This document shows, one piece after another, positions 46,642 to 47,513 of a DNA stretch of 47,513 nt. This DNA is from a virus. The notes under the pieces were generated by a model that was not told where the DNA came from, ran no database searches, and saw nothing but the letters and a program-made list of their open reading frames with translations. Within the stretch, counting starts at the first letter, position 1. Each line of letters starts with the position of its first letter. The position numbers and the translations under genes are program-made. The DNA lies in IMG/VR virus record IMGVR_UViG_3300030090_002660, positions 1-47,513 of that record; one strand, 5' to 3'.

Positions 46642-47513
46642 GCACTTAGCAGCAATTTCAAACTACGAAATGGAAGAGTATGACAAAGCTAAGCTTCGTG
46701 CACTTGTTCTCGGTTACTTCTATCGATATGCTGCCGACACATGGTACGCAGTTGACGTAGAGCGTAACTTTGAAATTGAACTGAAAGTAAAACCCTATGT
46801 ATTCGTTGGTAAGATAGATACGCTGATCACGGACGATAATCATGGTCTTGTTATGTTGGAACATAAGACGACCGTGCATGATCTGGGAGATCTGAATAAG
46901 CCATATTTCAAGAAGCTGGCTTATGACTTACAGCTGTCTGCCTACCACATGGCTCAACTCTTCATGGAGGAAGAGTTAGAGCAAACTATATACGATGTTG
47001 TTCACAAGCCAAGGATTCGTCCAAGGAAGCTGAAGAAAGCGGATATAGAGCAGCTACAGGCTGGTCACTATTGCGACCTTATGTTGAAAATTCCTATACC
47101 AGCAGTAGATGTTGGCGATGTGGAAACACCTGAGCTGTTTGAGACACGTTTGTTCTCGGAGATACTTGCTGACCCAGATAAATACTATCTTCGTCACGGG
47201 AATCTTCGTCGCACCACTGCTCAATGTGAGCAAACCTACTTGACGTTAAACACAATCGCTGATCACATCAGGGATGCCCGTTTGAACGGTAGCTGGTACC
47301 AGAACAGCAGTGCGTGCTCAAAGTTCAATACGCCATGTGAATACATTAACATTTGCTGCGGTACATCCAGGCCTGATGACGGATCTTGGAGGGAACGAAA
47401 AGGTTCTGACCTGTCTGGTGAATTTAACTTAAGTACATCCGGCATACACACCTTCATGGAGTGTCGTCGAAAGTACTACTACCGATACGTCGAACGTATC
47501 GAAAGAGATCGTG
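46634..47513 (+). CDS. circularly permuted RecB/Cas4-type PD-(D/E)XK nuclease, 5' part (continues at base 1)
   Basis: The frame is open from the ATG at 46634 to the window end (293 residues). It has the catalytic core (D62 in VGKIDTLI; E76-x-K78 in LEHKTT; Q100 and Y104 in QLSAY) and a cysteine set C228-x6-C235-x5-C241, as in AddB/Cas4-type Fe-S nucleases. After it, in the same frame, comes LSTSGIHTFMECRRKYYYRY with C277, which in normal family members is the N-terminal start of the protein. Motif I follows at the beginning of the window. Total length after merging is 328 residues, normal for the unpermuted family. It probably acts as the exonuclease partner of the Sak4-like protein. It overlaps the HTH gene. 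Confidence 0.82.
   Translation, partial: MSKHLAAISNYEMEEYDKAKLRALVLGYFYRYAADTWYAVDVERNFEIELKVKPYVFVGKIDTLITDDNHGLVMLEHKTTVHDLGDLNKPYFKKLAYDLQLSAYHMAQLFMEEELEQTIYDVVHKPRIRPRKLKKADIEQLQAGHYCDLMLKIPIPAVDVGDVETPELFETRLFSEILADPDKYYLRHGNLRRTTAQCEQTYLTLNTIADHIRDARLNGSWYQNSSACSKFNTPCEYINICCGTSRPDDGSWRERKGSDLSGEFNLSTSGIHTFMECRRKYYYRYVERIERDR

Noticed and set aside
1-47513. tRNA genes, CRISPR arrays, insertion sequences
   Set aside because: I saw no TTCGA-type T-loop with a matching acceptor stem, no regularly spaced repeats with unique spacers, and no transposase motif. A covariance-model search was not possible here.

Overview
The window is almost certainly a complete or near-complete genome of a tailed double-stranded DNA phage, about 47.5 kb, that reads best as a circle (or a circularly permuted linear molecule). 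The last seven bases repeat the first seven, and merging them keeps one nuclease gene in frame across the ends. The virion set (terminase, portal, scaffold, capsid, adaptor and beta-propeller nozzle-like proteins, followed by very large internal-type proteins, and no tape-measure, tail-tube or sheath gene that I can see) suggests a podovirus-like particle. Good Shine-Dalgarno sites and intrinsic terminators fit a bacterial host, probably Gram-negative, but nothing fixes the host. I see no integrase, DNA polymerase, RNA polymerase, tRNA, CRISPR array or insertion sequence.

Layout. A control region (40790-41285) separates two divergent blocks. The plus-strand block runs from 41286 through the window end and on from base 1 to 4920. 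Its first part (41286-46323) holds small unrecognised, presumably early, proteins in cassettes bounded by strong terminators and by four copies of an unusual 28-bp motif. Its second part (46453 to the end, then 1-4920) is a replication and recombination set: HTH protein, PD-(D/E)XK nuclease with an Fe-S cysteine set, Sak4-like ATPase, SSB-like protein, a fused TOTE-type primase and DnaB-type helicase, two more PD-(D/E)XK-like proteins and DUF3310.

The minus-strand block runs from 40789 down to 4892 (about 36 kb) and is the late operon. In transcription order it holds zinc-ribbon and decoration-type proteins, terminase, portal, two small proteins, scaffold, major capsid and a decoration-like protein, then a terminator at 30688-30729. 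After that come the adaptor, small virion proteins, the nozzle-like protein, a low-complexity trio (192, 2097 and 641 aa), a giant 3945-aa protein with a zincin motif, a cassette of small membrane proteins probably for lysis, and an HNH-like nuclease that meets the plus-strand block tail to tail.

The observations I rate most highly are: (1) the nuclease at the window junction has its usual N-terminal motifs placed after its C-terminal cysteine cluster, that is, it looks circularly permuted; (2) the four-copy 28-bp intergenic motif; (3) two look-alike modules of a TTGACG-N17-CATAT box followed by a GCGAGCCC hairpin, one of them antisense inside the late operon; (4) the primase-helicase fusion in a phage with no polymerase; (5) the giant, collagen-like and domain-sharing virion proteins.
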